A stretch of 8,399 nucleotides of DNA from Anaerolinea sp. (GCA_013824385.1 PNNU01000128.1:1-8399); one strand, 5' to 3'; shown: positions 1 through 7,117, numbered from the stretch's first letter. The notes: a model not told the origin generated them from the letters alone. Translations and numbers: made by a program.

Positions 1-534
1 GATTTTCTTCGGATCAAGGCTGGCGAGTTTCGATGAAGCGATGGCCGTATATCCATTGGCAGGGTCAAAGACATTCCAATAGCCGCTGGCTATCTTGGAA
101 AGGAAAGTCAGACCAAGGTTGCTGATCTTGCGTCCAAAGGGCATTTTTTTCAAAGCCACTGGGTGTAAGAAGCGATTTCCTTTGGCATAATCTGCCTGGC
201 CGTTGAGAATGGGTTCAATCAAAACCGATATAAATTTCACATCCATTTGATCATCACCATCCAGTTTGACCACAATATCCACATCCAACCCCAACGCGTA
301 CGAATAACCGCTGAGCAGCGCGCCGCCAACCCCCATGTTTTGTGTGTGGTTAATCAAAGTCACTCGATTATCTTTGACCGTTTTAACCCTGCTGGCTGTT
401 TCATCCTTGCTTGCATCATTCACGACAATAATTGCATCCACACTTTTAGGGATTCCCATGATTACTTTTACAATGGTATCTTCAACATTATAGGCGGGGA
501 TGACCACCGCGATTTTTGAGTGGGACTTATCCAT
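1..534 (-). CDS. Glycosyltransferase family 2, polyprenyl-phosphate sugar synthase-like (partial)
   Basis: This is the N-terminal 178 residues of a GT-A fold family 2 glycosyltransferase; the C-terminus runs off the left edge of the window. Such enzymes move a sugar from a nucleotide sugar to an acceptor, often polyprenyl phosphate, at the cytoplasmic face of the membrane. Visible motifs in order: VIPAYNVE (11-18), VVNDAS (37-42, nucleotide binding), NMGVGGA (66-72), the metal-binding DGDDQ (92-96), GNRF (119-122) and FDPANGY (156-162). This set fits the dolichyl-phosphate mannose synthase-like branch of GT2. Many relatives carry C-terminal membrane helices, which cannot be checked here. The ATG start at 534 has a GGAG Shine-Dalgarno (540-543, minus strand) five bases upstream. 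It is divergent from a GT-C type membrane protein that could use its lipid-linked product. The sugar specificity is unknown. Confidence 0.9.
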   Translation of the reverse strand, partial: MDKSHSKIAVVIPAYNVEDTIVKVIMGIPKSVDAIIVVNDASKDETASRVKTVKDNRVTLINHTQNMGVGGALLSGYSYALGLDVDIVVKLDGDDQMDVKFISVLIEPILNGQADYAKGNRFLHPVALKKMPFGRKISNLGLTFLSKIASGYWNVFDPANGYTAIASSKLASLDPKKI

Positions 535-710
535 GCAAGCTCCAAATCTGTTTTTGTTCGATTTCAAGATTTATTTTACAAATTTTTTGGCTACTAATGA
601 ATGCAAATAAATTGTAATTCATTATTCAAAATTCAATGAATTAATGAGTTTGATACATATTAATGTTTACATCTATAATCAATGGATTGAAGGATTTTTA
701 ATACAATCAC
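535..710. other. AT-rich divergent intergenic region
   Basis: These 176 bp separate the GT2 gene (leftward) from the PIG-V-like gene (rightward) and are very rich in A and T. A good sigma70-type promoter is visible for the rightward gene (listed separately). For the leftward gene only the Shine-Dalgarno is clear; the best -10-like TAAAAT has a poor -35 at normal spacing, so I do not call a promoter. No RNA gene or strong inverted repeat is seen. Confidence 0.6.
650..679 (+). promoter_or_regulatory. Sigma70-type promoter for the PIG-V-like gene
   Basis: TTGATA (650-655, five of six consensus bases) and a perfect TATAAT (674-679) are separated by 18 bp. Transcription would start near 686 and give a leader of about 25 nt before the ATG at 711. 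This is a pattern match by eye. Confidence 0.6.
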
Positions 711-1856
711 ATGAATACGCAAACCAAAATAGTTGAGTGGTTCAAGAGAAATTCCTTTCCAATCCTGGCTTTTCTGATCAGCCGGCTGGGTTTGTTTGTG
801 TTGGTTTATATAAGCCTTGTTGTTCTGCCGATGCGTACAGGTGACGGATTATGGCGGGCATTTCCACAGAACCTGTTCCTCGACGGTTGGTCTCGTTGGG
901 ATTCAAACTGGTATATCAACATTGCCCAGCACGGTTATTCAGATACAATCCACAATGTTTATCTCAACACCGCTTTCTTTCCGCTTTACCCGCTGTTGAT
1001 TAAAGGGCTGAGCGCTCTGGTCGGAAATGTTCACATTGCCGGGCTGCTCATTTCCAACACATCGCTATTGGCAGCCAGCCTTGTACTTTATCGGTTGGTC
1101 TCAGATAAATTTGACACCGAAATTGCCCAAAAAAGTTTATTACTCCTGCTGGTAAATCCATTTTCATTTTTCTTCAGCTCAGTTTATACCGAGTCCTTGT
1201 TTCTGATGTTGGTCGCTCTTGTTTTTTACTTTGGAACCGGCAAAAAATGGGTGCCAGCCGTGTTATGCGTTGCTGCCGCCGGAGCCACACGTCTGGTGGG
1301 TATCCTAACCGTCATTCCCCTGCTTTATTTCTACTTTGAATCCATAGAGTTCAAATGGCGGAAGGTCCGCGCAGATATTCTATGGTTCGGTCTCAGCGTG
1401 GTGGGGATTGGGGGTTTTATACTCTTTCAGGCTTTCAAATTCGGGGATCCATTTTTGTTTGTAAAAAGTCAAAACGCGCCAGGATGGAAGGAAGGGGTCG
1501 ATATTTTTTCCGCCCTGGACGCATTGAGAATATCATTTTCAGGTAATGCACTTAAAACCGGTGAATTCCCGGGTGTGTACCTGGTTCACATTCTGGCTTT
1601 CCTGGTCGGATTGAGCATCCTGATTGTCTGCAGGCGTAAACTTCATCCTGCCTGGTGGATATGGGCGCTGCTCACCCTGTTGATCTCTTTCTCAGTTTGG
1701 ATCAGCGTAGGCCGTTTCTTGATTGTGATCTTTCCCCTATATGTTGGAACAGCCTTGCTCTTCAAAGGAAAATGCTTTGATGCGGTCCTTTACGTCAGTG
1801 TCCTCTTTTTGAGTTTGTTCACAATACTGTTCAGCCATTGGTATTGGGTGGGATAG
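711..1856 (+). CDS. PIG-V/GT76-like polytopic membrane mannosyltransferase
   Basis: The 381-residue protein is hydrophobic throughout, with many membrane segments (the first at about 16-40). It carries the hallmarks of the PIG-V (Mannosyl_trans2, GT76) group of GT-C enzymes: RWDSNWY (62-68) followed by IAQHGY, FFPLYP (89-94), NPFSFFFSSVYTESLF (149-164) and GATR (191-194). Eukaryotic PIG-V adds the second mannose of the GPI anchor from dolichyl-phosphate mannose; bacterial members are assumed to glycosylate lipid or surface glycans outside the membrane, with substrates mostly unknown. An in-frame TAA at 699-701 rules out a start further upstream. The nearest Shine-Dalgarno-like GAAGGA (689-694) is 16 bases from the ATG, unusually far, so initiation may be weak or follow another route. 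The last 26 bp overlap the end of the convergent GT87 gene. Family placement is firm; donor and acceptor are not known. Confidence 0.86.
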   Translation: MNTQTKIVEWFKRNSFPILAFLISRLGLFVLVYISLVVLPMRTGDGLWRAFPQNLFLDGWSRWDSNWYINIAQHGYSDTIHNVYLNTAFFPLYPLLIKGLSALVGNVHIAGLLISNTSLLAASLVLYRLVSDKFDTEIAQKSLLLLLVNPFSFFFSSVYTESLFLMLVALVFYFGTGKKWVPAVLCVAAAGATRLVGILTVIPLLYFYFESIEFKWRKVRADILWFGLSVVGIGGFILFQAFKFGDPFLFVKSQNAPGWKEGVDIFSALDALRISFSGNALKTGEFPGVYLVHILAFLVGLSILIVCRRKLHPAWWIWALLTLLISFSVWISVGRFLIVIFPLYVGTALLFKGKCFDAVLYVSVLFLSLFTILFSHWYWVG

Positions 1857-3183
1857 ACTCAATTTCTGACTGGTAGCATTTCTTTTGATTGCGCAAGATA
1901 TTCACCGAGATGAACACTTCCAATAACAATACCCAGATGTATTTATTGCGGATGAATGGCAGACTTTTATCCACAAAAGCATATGATCTGCTCATCATAA
2001 ACAGCACACCCATCAGAAGTACCATTTGAATCAGATCAAACCAGGTAAATTTTTGCAGGAATTGCTTAAGAATCAACCCAATAAGAAGAACGACTACCAC
2101 CCCAAAGATTACCAGCCGGTAATCAATGCTGTACGTGGGCAGCAGAGCCATTATTGGGATGCTAACCATGAAAAATAAAATTGCGTTAAGTGTGGAATAT
2201 TTTTTTAATACGATGCCAATGGCAGTAATCGCCCAGATTAAAAGTGGAATCAGAAAGGTAATTGCCCAAATTACAAAAAATGTCGTTGTGAGGTATTCTC
2301 CACCCGACATGTCAATGCCCATTGTAAATGAATAAGAGGCGTGATTTGCCACATTCGACCAGGCGTTGCCGATACCCGCCCCTTCGCCGCCTGAGAGAAC
2401 TGACTGGATAAAGTGCCAGGCCATATTTGGACCTAAACAAAAGAGAAAGGCAAAATTCACAATCAAGGCCGGCAAAATGAGTTTTTTGCCGTGTTTGAAA
2501 AGCAGAATCGGAAATAACACAATCGGGTATATCTTAAAGTGGACAGCGACTGATAGAAGTATCACCTGCAGCCAAATATTATTTGGCCGTTTAATTAACA
2601 CCCACATTGCAAGCATCATATAGAACATAACGATGATATCAGTATTGCCGCGTTCCATACTGTATAAGAAAAAATAACTGCTGAATATATAAATAGTCGC
2701 CAGGAAAAACAAAAATATTAAAATTACATTGATCGTAAACTCGCTCAGACCAAGCTTGTCGAGCAAAAAATGTTTTACCATCAATACAGCCATAAACAGG
2801 CAGGCCAGGTTGAGTAAAATCAAGATGACGACGTGGATGGCATAAGCCGTGGTCATTTTGAAAAGCGCGTAAGGTAAGGCCGAAAGCGCCACCAGAGGCG
2901 GATAGTTGCTGGGATAAGTGCCGTTTGGTCCGATGTCTTTGAAATGGCTTTCAATCAGATAATAGGCGGGACGGTAGTAACCAACCCTGAAATCATTGCC
3001 CGCAGGCGGGTAAGTCGGAAATATCCTAGCATCCCGATAGAGCCAGGTGCCGGGTTCATAATGGGATGTTACGTTGTTCAACAAGAAAATCAAGATAAAT
3101 CCAATCATGATCACTACGATCATCGCCAATGTCCTTGTGTTCTTATCTGTTTTTAATTTTTCTACTATGCTTGACGTTTTCAT
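1831..3183 (-). CDS. GT87 (DUF2029) polytopic polyprenyl-phosphate-sugar glycosyltransferase
   Basis: A 450-residue protein with about ten hydrophobic segments, of the GT-C type. Residues that fit GT87 are the first-loop acidic DFRVGYY (64-70), the YPSNYPPL motif (90-97), ERGNTD (177-182, where many relatives have GQxN) and HFKIYP (215-220). Characterised GT87 members, such as mycobacterial alpha-mannosyl- and arabinofuranosyltransferases, use polyprenyl-phosphate sugars on the outer face of the cytoplasmic membrane. I prefer the ATG at 3183 because GTGGA lies six bases upstream. A TTG at 3201 would add six residues (MKRGKN) but has no Shine-Dalgarno. The gene begins 65 bp after the GH127 stop on the same strand, with no terminator between, so the two are probably co-transcribed. 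Its 3' end overlaps the convergent PIG-V-like gene by 26 bp. Substrate unknown. Confidence 0.85.
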   Translation of the reverse strand: MKTSSIVEKLKTDKNTRTLAMIVVIMIGFILIFLLNNVTSHYEPGTWLYRDARIFPTYPPAGNDFRVGYYRPAYYLIESHFKDIGPNGTYPSNYPPLVALSALPYALFKMTTAYAIHVVILILLNLACLFMAVLMVKHFLLDKLGLSEFTINVILIFLFFLATIYIFSSYFFLYSMERGNTDIIVMFYMMLAMWVLIKRPNNIWLQVILLSVAVHFKIYPIVLFPILLFKHGKKLILPALIVNFAFLFCLGPNMAWHFIQSVLSGGEGAGIGNAWSNVANHASYSFTMGIDMSGGEYLTTTFFVIWAITFLIPLLIWAITAIGIVLKKYSTLNAILFFMVSIPIMALLPTYSIDYRLVIFGVVVVLLIGLILKQFLQKFTWFDLIQMVLLMGVLFMMSRSYAFVDKSLPFIRNKYIWVLLLEVFISVNILRNQKKCYQSEIESIPPNTNG

Positions 3184-3248
3184 GTTTTTTCCACGTTTCA
3201 ATTGATAAGTTTACTGTAGATTAATCTGTGAAATACTCGTTGCTATCT

Positions 3249-5207
3249 TCAAGAAACAAACACAGTCATTTTGGATTTTCCACGATTCGCCCAAAGCATA
3301 TAGGGGATTAATGTAAGCGCCTCCCCGTTAATATCGATACCACGAATAACCCATGTGCCCTCTAGCAAGTTTTGTTCCAGTTCTGCCTTCAAACTCTCAG
3401 GTTTTAGCTTCACTTTCATTATATCGACTGAATTATCCACGCTCTCGAGGCAGTAGACGATTGGCCCGCGCACCACGGCGTACTTCCCTCCGCACTTGGG
3501 CAAACGATGATCCTGTTTGATCAAGCGGATAGGCATGTCAAAACATAATTCGATCTCATCTTTTGGATTGAAACATTGCGAAAGGTGCATCCAACGCGCC
3601 GCAAAGAAGTCCAGCCCATTGGCCGCAGCATACCCCGGCAGCGGCGCTGACAATTTAATCTTGACTTCCTGCCTGTTAAGTAAGACCCTGCACCCGTCTG
3701 CCCAGGCAGGCAAGCGCATCACCAGCTCAAACGAAGCGGGTTTTTCCATGGAGAAACGCAGTTTCACATTGCTGCCCCAGGGCAGTTCAGAATCCATTTG
3801 TAAGATGATTTGCCGTTGGGCATCAACCAGGGTCTCACTGGTGAAATATTGATTTATACGAATTTCAGCATGGTCAATGCAGCAAACATTTTTTCCCAAT
3901 GAAGCCCATACACGTGACAGATTAGAGGGGCAGCAGGGGATGTCATACCATTCTGCTCGGTGAATCTCGCCGTGACTGGTGAGAGGATTGTTGTAAAAAT
4001 AGGAACATCCATCCCTGGCGATGCCTACGGATGCAGCGTTGTAAAGCTGCCATTCAAAGAGATCTTCAAAGGGCGCTTCACCGGTGAGGTTGGCCATCTC
4101 GTGGCTCCAGAACATGCTGCCCAGTGCGGCGCAGGTTTCTGCATAAGCTACTTCGGGGTCCAATTCATAGTCGCGGCCAAACCCTTCTGAAAGCGGAAGT
4201 GAGCCGATGCCGCCGGTTACGTACATTCGTCGCGTAACCATTTGCGTCCAAATTTTGCGCAGGGGTTTAATACGATTTTCCTGGCCAGGAATTTGCGCCA
4301 GCATGGTTTCCGCAGTCTTCAGATAACAAAACCTCACAGCATGGCCTTCTGCTTTATCCTGTTCGGCTACTGGACGGTGCTGCTGGTTGTACTTGCCGTT
4401 TAAGGCGCTCAACATGAACCTGGGAGCAGCCCAAAAAGGCACTTCATGTTTGTTACGTTCAGGAAGTTTAAAAGTATTGTGGTCCGGGTGGTCTTTCAGC
4501 CAGGCATGACGTTTTTTAGCTACCCGGTTCATGCGCCGGCCAGAATCAAGTACTTGAACCAACATTTTGAATGGAAAGAAACGAATGGTTCCTCGCCGTA
4601 TGAGAAAGGCTTTAGCCAGAGCCAGATATTCAATGCGGTCGGTGGTTTTCCACAATTTGATCAGCGCGATTTCAATCTCCTCATGCCCGTCTGTAAAATC
4701 AGGGATGGAATCTGAAAAATCACGCACCAATAAGTCCGCGGCCTTTTCAGCAATATCTAATAGTTTCGTCTCTGAAGTAGCCTCAAAATGCGATACTGCC
4801 GCTTCAATAAGATGCCCAAGGCAGTAAAATTCGTGCTCCACCTGCAAATCGATCCAATGCTGCCCCGAGAAAAGAATCTGGTTGTAGGTATTCAAATATC
4901 CATCAGGCTGCTGGGCTTTTGCCAGTAGGTCGATAAAGTCATCCACCAGTTTAAGTAACTCAACACTTGAAAAATGAATCATTATGCGAGATGCTGCATC
5001 CAACCATTTATACGCATCCGAATCGGAGAAGAAAAAACCTTCTCTGAACCCTGATTTTAACCCGGCGGCAATGCGAAAGTTGTCAATGCAACGGGTGGCT
5101 TCGAGCTTCTGCCATTGATAAAAAATGGCGTGCCTGGCATTCAGTTTCTGTTTTTCGCCCCAAAATCCGCCTGTAATACTCACTTCATGAAGGGTCGGTT
5201 CTCTCAT
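3249..5207 (-). CDS. GH127 (DUF1680) glycoside hydrolase, putative beta-L-arabinofuranosidase
   Basis: This 652-residue protein matches GH127 over its length, close to the 658 residues of Bifidobacterium HypBA1. It opens with the family-like GGFWGEKQ (13-20) and has SDSDAYKWLDAA (61-72), QPDGYL (100-105) and EQDKAEGHAVR (282-292). Catalytic residues can be placed by spacing: acid/base E341 in SEGFG, zinc ligands E357 and C359 in YAETC, and C425/C426 in CCPSN, with C425 as the cysteine nucleophile. E341 and E357 are 16 apart, as E322 and E338 are in HypBA1. A predicted (alpha/alpha)6 barrel is followed by beta domains. There is no signal peptide, so it should act in the cytoplasm on imported oligosaccharides. 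Residues about 203-262 form a basic stretch longer than I expect. The start at 5207 has AAGGA (5215-5219) seven bases upstream. Not every GH127 member cleaves arabinofuranosides, so the substrate is tentative. Confidence 0.93.
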   Translation of the reverse strand: MREPTLHEVSITGGFWGEKQKLNARHAIFYQWQKLEATRCIDNFRIAAGLKSGFREGFFFSDSDAYKWLDAASRIMIHFSSVELLKLVDDFIDLLAKAQQPDGYLNTYNQILFSGQHWIDLQVEHEFYCLGHLIEAAVSHFEATSETKLLDIAEKAADLLVRDFSDSIPDFTDGHEEIEIALIKLWKTTDRIEYLALAKAFLIRRGTIRFFPFKMLVQVLDSGRRMNRVAKKRHAWLKDHPDHNTFKLPERNKHEVPFWAAPRFMLSALNGKYNQQHRPVAEQDKAEGHAVRFCYLKTAETMLAQIPGQENRIKPLRKIWTQMVTRRMYVTGGIGSLPLSEGFGRDYELDPEVAYAETCAALGSMFWSHEMANLTGEAPFEDLFEWQLYNAASVGIARDGCSYFYNNPLTSHGEIHRAEWYDIPCCPSNLSRVWASLGKNVCCIDHAEIRINQYFTSETLVDAQRQIILQMDSELPWGSNVKLRFSMEKPASFELVMRLPAWADGCRVLLNRQEVKIKLSAPLPGYAAANGLDFFAARWMHLSQCFNPKDEIELCFDMPIRLIKQDHRLPKCGGKYAVVRGPIVYCLESVDNSVDIMKVKLKPESLKAELEQNLLEGTWVIRGIDINGEALTLIPYMLWANRGKSKMTVFVS

Positions 5208-5234
5208 CGGTGTATCCTTTATGTGAATAATGCC

Positions 5235-5267
5235 CTGTCATTATTTTAGTCATATTTACAATATAAT
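5235..5267 (+). promoter_or_regulatory. Candidate promoter for lpdA
   Basis: Two overlapping readings are possible: CTGTCA (5235-5240), a 16-bp spacer and TACAAT (5257-5262), or a perfect TATAAT (5262-5267) with no good -35. Either puts the start near 5269-5274 and leaves a leader of about 30 nt. Confidence 0.45.
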
Positions 5268-5270
5268 CAA
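5243..5270 (-). promoter_or_regulatory. Candidate promoter for the GH127-GT87 pair
   Basis: On the minus strand TTGATT (5270-5265) and TAAAAT (5248-5243) are 16 bp apart, giving a start near 5236 and a leader of roughly 28 nt. Its -35 overlaps the -10 of the opposing lpdA promoter, so the two may compete. Confidence 0.4.
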
Positions 5271-5302
5271 AATGATAATCGAATCGAAAGGTAGAAGAAT
5301 CC

Positions 5303-6700
5303 ATGGAAGAATTTGATGTCGTGGTTATCGGCGCCGGCCCTGGTGGATATGTGGCGGCTATACGTAGCGCCCAATTGGGCAAACAGGTTGCCATAGTGGA
5401 TAAACAATGGCTGGGTGGTGTGTGCCTGAATGTGGGCTGCATCCCCTCCAAGTCGCTGCTCAAAAACGCGGAAGTTGCACATACGCTGCGTGAACGCGGA
5501 AAAGAATTCGGTTTTTCGTTTGAAAACTTGAAACTGGATTACGCGTCAGCAGTAAAACGCAGCCGCCAGGTTTCTGACCGTCTGACCCGCGGGGTCGGTT
5601 TCTTGATGAAGAAGAACAACATTACCGTCATCATGGGCGCAGCCAAGATTGAGCCCTCCGGCAAAGTGATCGTCACAGATGCGCAAGGCGCCATCCGCGA
5701 ATTGGAAGCAAAAGACATCATTGTGGCCACCGGGTCTCATCCCTCATCCATCCCAGGCGTGACCGTGGATGGTGAAAAAGTGCTCACCTACCAGCATGCG
5801 ATTTTGCAAGAAAAACTGCCCGCTTCTGTGATCATCATCGGCGCCGGCGCGATCGGTCTGGAGTTTGCCACCATTTGGAATGCCTATGGCAGTCAGGTGA
5901 CCCTTGTGGAAATGCTTTCAGCCATCGCTCCGCTTGAAGACACCGAAGTCAGTGCTGAATTGGCTAAAGCATTCAGCAAACGCGGCATTGGCATCCATGT
6001 TAACACCAGAGTGAAATCCGTTGAAAGCACCGCGAACGGTGTAAAAGTGACCGTTGAAGGTGAAGAAGGCATCCAGGTTCTAGAAGCTGAACAGGCTCTG
6101 GTGGCTGCCGGGTTCAAACCCAATACAGCGGATCTAGGTCTAGAAGAATTGGGTGTTGAGCTGACTGAACGCAAGTTCATTGTGGTGGAAGATGATATGT
6201 CTACCAGTGTCGAAAATGTGTGGGCGGTTGGCGATGTTACCGGTGAACTGCTGCTGGCACACGTAGCCTCCAGGCAGGGTATCATTTGCGCTGATGCCAT
6301 AGCGCTTCATGATATCGAACCGATCAATTATCTGAATGTACCTCGTGCCACTTATAGCTTTCCACAGATCGCCTCATTTGGACTCACCGAAGCCCAGGCG
6401 CTTGAACGTTTTGAAACCGTCAAGGTTGGCAAGTTTCCTTTCCAGGCACAGGGCAAGGCCTTGGGGCTTGGCGATTATGCCGGATTTGTAAAGATAGTGA
6501 TCAATGAAATGGACGGTGCCATTTTGGGTGCCCACATGATCGGACCAGAGGTATCCGAGCTGCTGCCGGAACTGACTCTGGCCCAACTGAACGGAATGAC
6601 CGTGGAAGATATTGCCCGCAACATCCACGCCCACCCCACCCTCAGCGAAGCGCTGATGGAAGCAGCCGAAAGCGCCCTGGGCAGAGCCATCCACCTGTAA
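5303..6700 (+). CDS. lpdA: Dihydrolipoamide dehydrogenase (E3)
   Basis: A 465-residue flavoprotein of normal family length. It reoxidises dihydrolipoamide on the E2 or H subunits of 2-oxoacid dehydrogenase or glycine-cleavage complexes and passes electrons through a disulfide and FAD to NAD+ in the cytosol. Seen in the sequence: FAD-binding GAGPGGY (10-16), redox cysteines C41 and C46 in CLNVGCIPSK, ATGS (142-145), NAD-binding GAGAIG (180-185) with an acidic residue at the end of the following strand, WAVGD before the second FAD contact, and the C-terminal HAHPTLSE, with H444 and E449 as the acid-base pair of the partner subunit. All active residues are present. The ATG at 5303 has only weak Shine-Dalgarno candidates (AAAGG at 5287-5291, GAAG at 5294-5297). 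No E1 or E2 gene is in the window, so it may be a shared E3. No terminator follows, so read-through into the next gene is expected. Confidence 0.97.
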   Translation: MEEFDVVVIGAGPGGYVAAIRSAQLGKQVAIVDKQWLGGVCLNVGCIPSKSLLKNAEVAHTLRERGKEFGFSFENLKLDYASAVKRSRQVSDRLTRGVGFLMKKNNITVIMGAAKIEPSGKVIVTDAQGAIRELEAKDIIVATGSHPSSIPGVTVDGEKVLTYQHAILQEKLPASVIIIGAGAIGLEFATIWNAYGSQVTLVEMLSAIAPLEDTEVSAELAKAFSKRGIGIHVNTRVKSVESTANGVKVTVEGEEGIQVLEAEQALVAAGFKPNTADLGLEELGVELTERKFIVVEDDMSTSVENVWAVGDVTGELLLAHVASRQGIICADAIALHDIEPINYLNVPRATYSFPQIASFGLTEAQALERFETVKVGKFPFQAQGKALGLGDYAGFVKIVINEMDGAILGAHMIGPEVSELLPELTLAQLNGMTVEDIARNIHAHPTLSEALMEAAESALGRAIHL

Positions 6701-6718
6701 AGCAGCGAAAATATTAAG

Positions 6719-6747
6719 TTGTATTTCAATCCTCCTGAATGGATAAT
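6719..6747 (+). promoter_or_regulatory. Possible promoter for the small membrane protein gene
   Basis: TTGTAT (6719-6724, weak) and GATAAT (6742-6747, five of six) lie 17 bp apart. The start would be near A6753-A6754, downstream of the left arm of the inverted repeat at 6730-6740. The -35 is poor, so this is a moderate call. Confidence 0.4.
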
Positions 6748-6777
6748 GGTTAAATATCGTCATCATATTCAGGAGGA
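6730..6777 (+). promoter_or_regulatory. Inverted repeat that can mask a Shine-Dalgarno
   Basis: TCCTCCTGAAT (6730-6740) and ATTCAGGAGGA (6767-6777) are perfect 11-bp reverse complements separated by 26 nt. The right arm contains the whole AGGAGG Shine-Dalgarno (6771-6776) of the gene starting at 6781, so in a long transcript the ribosome site would be paired. No U-run follows the right arm, so it is not an intrinsic terminator. The pairing is seen directly; the role is inferred. Confidence 0.65.
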
Positions 6778-6780
6778 CTT

Positions 6781-7062
6781 ATGTATACAGATCAAGATAT
6801 TGCCAATCTGGTTGCCCGGGTTCAGCAGCTCGAAATGCAAGCCGCCACCCGTCAAGCCGGCGGAACCCCCAACCTTAAAATGCTCTCCCCCAATTTTCTC
6901 ACCCGTGCCTTTGCTGTGTGGGGGCATAATTTTGTGGCCAGCTTACTAATCGGAATTGCCATCTCTTGCGTGATGACAATTCTCGGCTTGATTTTAGGTG
7001 CAGCAGTTGGTACAACCGCAATAAACTGGATCAATCAATTGATGGGATCCATGCCCCAATAA
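6781..7062 (+). CDS. Small membrane protein of unknown function
   Basis: I do not recognise this 93-residue protein. The N-terminus (about 3-22) looks like a short amphipathic or coiled-coil helix with I, L and V at regular steps. A Gly/Pro/polar linker follows (about 22-45), then a hydrophobic segment rich in I, L, A and G (about 50-78) that should cross the membrane once or form a hairpin, and a short polar C-terminus ending in GSMPQ. There is no lipobox or cleavable signal peptide. An ideal AGGAGG lies four bases before the ATG, which strongly supports a real gene, and this AGGAGG is also the right arm of an 11-bp inverted repeat. The gene lies between lpdA and secA, both on the same strand, and ends 57 bp before secA. 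Function cannot be assigned; a link to secretion is only suggested by position. Confidence 0.8.
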   Translation: MYTDQDIANLVARVQQLEMQAATRQAGGTPNLKMLSPNFLTRAFAVWGHNFVASLLIGIAISCVMTILGLILGAAVGTTAINWINQLMGSMPQ

Positions 7063-7086
7063 TTAATAAAAGTCATATACACGCTA

Positions 7087-7095
7087 TGCTATAAT
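7087..7095 (+). promoter_or_regulatory. Extended -10 promoter for secA
   Basis: TGC followed by a perfect TATAAT (7090-7095) forms a full extended -10 element. No good -35 is seen at 16-18 bp, which extended -10 promoters tolerate. Transcription should start near 7102-7105, leaving a leader of only about 15-18 nt before the ATG at 7120. Confidence 0.6.
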
Positions 7096-7117
7096 CACCT
7101 TTTGATAAAAGAGGTGA
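7095..7117 (+). promoter_or_regulatory. Hairpin that can mask the secA Shine-Dalgarno
   Basis: Bases 7095-7103 (TCACCTTTT) pair with 7109-7117 (AAGAGGTGA): nine pairs, one a U-G, closing a five-base loop (GATAA, 7104-7108). The right arm covers the GAGGTG Shine-Dalgarno (7111-7116) of secA. The left arm begins on the last base of the -10 box, so mRNA starting at the local promoter would lack most of it. No U-run follows. Pairing is seen; function is inferred. Confidence 0.6.

Noticed and set aside
247..519. 90-codon rightward open frame at the left edge
   Set aside because: It lies opposite the GT2 coding sequence, whose motifs are intact on the minus strand.
3199..3201. TTG as start of the GT87 gene
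   Set aside because: No Shine-Dalgarno precedes it, while the ATG 18 bp downstream has GTGGA at good spacing.
3218..3227. AGATTAATCT palindrome between GH127 and GT87
   Set aside because: A single 10-bp AT-rich palindrome with no extended arms or nearby promoter; expected by chance often enough.
3517..3852. 111-codon open frame antisense to the GH127 gene
   Set aside because: It lies inside a well-supported gene, lacks a Shine-Dalgarno and has no family-like sequence.
5265..5280. Fur-box-like AATGATAATC near the lpdA promoter
   Set aside because: Only a partial match to the Fur consensus, without the full repeated units, in AT-rich promoter DNA.
5215..5291. CCTTT and AAAGG complement between the GH127 and lpdA starts
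   Set aside because: Opposing Shine-Dalgarno sequences of divergent genes are complementary by nature, and the match is only 5 bp.
5893..6300. 135-codon open frame antisense to lpdA
   Set aside because: It lies wholly inside lpdA on the other strand, is rich in Ser/Thr as shadow frames often are, and has no recognisable domain.
6730..6777. Inverted repeat as an intrinsic terminator of lpdA
   Set aside because: The loop is 26 nt and the right arm is followed by CTTATG rather than a U-run; the overlap with AGGAGG explains the arm better.
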